DNA of 64,000 bases. Origin: Rhizophlyctis rosea. Taxonomy: Eukaryota; Chytridiomycota; Chytridiomycetes; Rhizophlyctidales; Rhizophlyctidaceae. Of the stretch, positions 62,345 through 64,000 are shown one piece after another. The notes under the pieces are model-generated. The model saw only the letters and a program-made list of their open reading frames with translations. It was not told the origin of the DNA and did no database searches. Location of the stretch: contig JADGJC010000146.1 of assembly GCA_027596075.1 (NCBI GenBank), positions 1 through 64,000 on the forward strand, read 5' to 3'. Each line of letters opens with the position of its first letter. Within the stretch, counting starts at the first letter, position 1. Position numbers and translations under genes: made by a program.

Positions 62345-63865
62345 TCAAACCCCGAGTCCCCTCTGCGGCCTTGTGTATCTCCGGCATCCAACACTGTCGG
62401 CTCCCACAACGAAGTGGTCATGTGGGTTCTTGAAGGCATTCAAGGACGCTCCGCACTTGTAGCAAAACTTTATAAAGATGATCAACAAGGGCCAGCTTGG
62501 GCACAAACATCTGCAGGTTCGCTCTTCCATCCAAAAGGCACTTACTCTCACTGCACTGGGTGCACCGCATGCTGTTGCAGCCCTTGATTTTGTAAACGGG
62601 AGTCTTGCACTGGGGACATCGTATCCCATCTGCAATTTGGGAAACTAATCAAGGCTAAGTTAGAAAAGGATGGTCGGGAGGAGTGCATCATATTCGGTGA
62701 ACGCACCGTCGCATGTCATTCCCGGATGTTCCTTCTCCCCGCACTTGCTACATGTCCTGGCCCCACAAGGACACTCAAACACTTGCAATTCTTCATCCTC
62801 GACTTCCACGGCGTTGGCGCATCGGTGACATTGGACAAGATTGTTGAGACGGGCCTATTTCATGAGTCAAGCATGGAACGAGCATGTCATTGAGTTTCTG
62901 CAGGCGGTTTCTGTGGATCCGGAGTGAAAAATTGAAGGGAAGCACCAACCATTTTGATCGTAGCGTTTGTGAAGATCTCGTCATAGCGCTTGTACAGCAC
63001 GTCCGGTAAAACCACTTGAAGCTGTCGGGGTGTGATGATGGCGTCACATATGCTCATACATGGTATGTTGTTTACTCCTGACGAACATCAAATTTCAATC
63101 ATGACCGATGACGGGTTACATTTAGGCGCAATGGAAACATGCCCCACCCTCTTCGAGCTTCGCCTCCACGAAGCGCCGCACACAGTCAGCGCAGAAGATG
63201 TGGGCGTTTTCGCATTGTGCGATAGCATTCTGGAAAGGAAAGGAGAGCGAGGTTTTTCAGTGCTGCAAGCTTGCACAGGTGTCCAACTGAATCCTCTTTC
63301 ATGCCTACGTTGCCGGGAGCTTCCTCCTCACATAGCTCACAAGTCAAAGTGACATCATTCTGCTGTTCTTGATGTGTCGCATCCTCCGCATCGATCTCGG
63401 CGCTTGTCGCAACTTTCGGGGCGGCAGCCTGGCTTTCATGATACTCTTATCGAGACGTTTAGGCATCCAGAATCACAGCCAAGCAATGAAGCCAGAACTG
63501 AATTGGGCGACTTGTTGCATCATTACCCACCTCGGATTTCCTTTTCAAGGTCAGCGTCTAGTCCGCCTGTTAACAGTGCTTTTGCTGGGCGATAAGGCCT
63601 CGCCAGTGGTTTATAGATATGATGCGCTTTGAGGAGCTCGTACGCCGCGCCGTAGCTGCGAGCAGAGATGTCAGGAGCAGGCATATATGGGAACTTCAGA
63701 AGGAGCTTTCGGCTGCATGATGGGTAAGTTCATGATGACTTTGCGCCCTCTGACCTCCTCCACGTACATCATTTGAGCAGTCCGCGTGTTAGTCTTGCTG
63801 TCTTTCATCTTGACTGTTTCTGGTATGGTCCGCCTATGTTGATGATCGATGTAATGCAATGCCAA
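62345..63865 (-). CDS. RBR E3 ubiquitin ligase, RNF216/TRIAD3-like
   Basis: Exons traced from the 3' end: 62345-62467, 62546-62629, 62707-62854, 62950-63077, 63148-63229, 63309 to ~63440 and ~63527-63655; a 5' exon may start at the ATG at 63865. The order matches an RBR ligase: first RING (LTCELCEEEAPGN spliced to NAIAQCENAHIFCADCVRRF), a linker PCMSICDAIITPRQLQVVLP plus YKRYDEIF, an IBR (NLVQCHRCANAVEVEDEE, FECPCGARTCSKCGEKEHPG) and RING2 (IRCPQCKTPVYKIKGCNSMR then CTQC, FCYKCGASLNAF, HDHF). The HDHF ending and HPG block point to RNF216. RBR enzymes pass ubiquitin via a RING2 cysteine, here probably the CNS Cys. Phases fit at all junctions except the last (62468-62545), where canonical sites leave a one-base mismatch; a lesion or unusual splice is possible. 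Confidence 0.72.
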
Positions 63866-64000
63866 AGCGAAGAGATAAACGTGTAAATTGACAAAGGGAA
63901 GCTAAAAGAAGCCATGAAAACTCAACGAGACCAAAGGTGTTACACGTGGCAGTCATCGGTTCCAGATGGATGGAGCACGATGCTCAACACATGTCGCTTT

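Overview
The window is a 64 kb stretch of a fungal nuclear genome, most likely a zoosporic (chytrid) fungus. Coding genes carry several short GT-AG introns (mostly 54 to 115 bp). The clearest gene is a full-length homologue of jouberin (AHI1), a ciliary transition-zone scaffold found in flagellated lineages and absent from yeasts and moulds. A DUF4470-type protein and an LSU rRNA scrap with chytrid-like D1 sequence at the left edge fit the same picture. Two 10-N gaps (24399-24408 and 60137-60146) show this is a draft scaffold. Exon models below were built by hand from splice sites and reading phase.

Layout. 1-80 rRNA fragment; 1399-3637(-) F-box-like protein with an ARS2-type zinc finger and an in-frame stop; 3964-4596(+) HIG1 protein; 4785-5729(-) BMT2-type rRNA methyltransferase; 6167-6537(+) PMP3; 6778-8045(-) glycerophosphodiester phosphodiesterase; 8394-9727(+) DUF7918 protein; 10442-12654(-) Cys/Asp-rich orphan; 13543-18106(+) jouberin; 19045-21172(-) two orphans; 22905-23820(+) F-box/LRR-like; 24409-26665(-) CNNM/Mam3 transporter running into a gap; 28218-29839(+) inositol polyphosphate multikinase; 30291-31641(-) spermidine synthase with a GC-AG intron; 32094-35506(+) Sec7-PH Arf exchange factor; 35660-37371(-) F-box/LRR; 38027-38173(+) exon of a Tyr-rich 8-residue repeat protein; 40234-43839(+) helical domain fused to an Hsp110 ATPase with one stop; 44282-47293(-) TPR-DUF4470; 48646-49497(-) orphan; 49961-51598(-) TIR-like plus TPR protein; 52226-54776(-) leucine-zipper protein; 56768-57912(+) F-box gene split by a C-run; 57913-62344 gene-poor; 62345-63865(-) RNF216-like RBR ubiquitin ligase.

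Most genes are housekeeping: mitochondrial respiration, ribosome maturation, membrane potential, lipid, polyamine and inositol phosphate metabolism, Arf trafficking and ubiquitination. They share no operon-like pathway. The left half alternates strand almost gene by gene, so neighbours share divergent promoters and convergent 3' ends. Several genes carry exactly one lesion in an otherwise intact exon chain, which means either young pseudogenes or draft-assembly errors. The most unusual items are the Hsp110 chimera, the TIR-like/TPR protein, the jouberin homologue without an SH3 domain, the triple-motif insert in the inositol kinase, and the Tyr-Asp-x-Tyr-Gln repeat exon.
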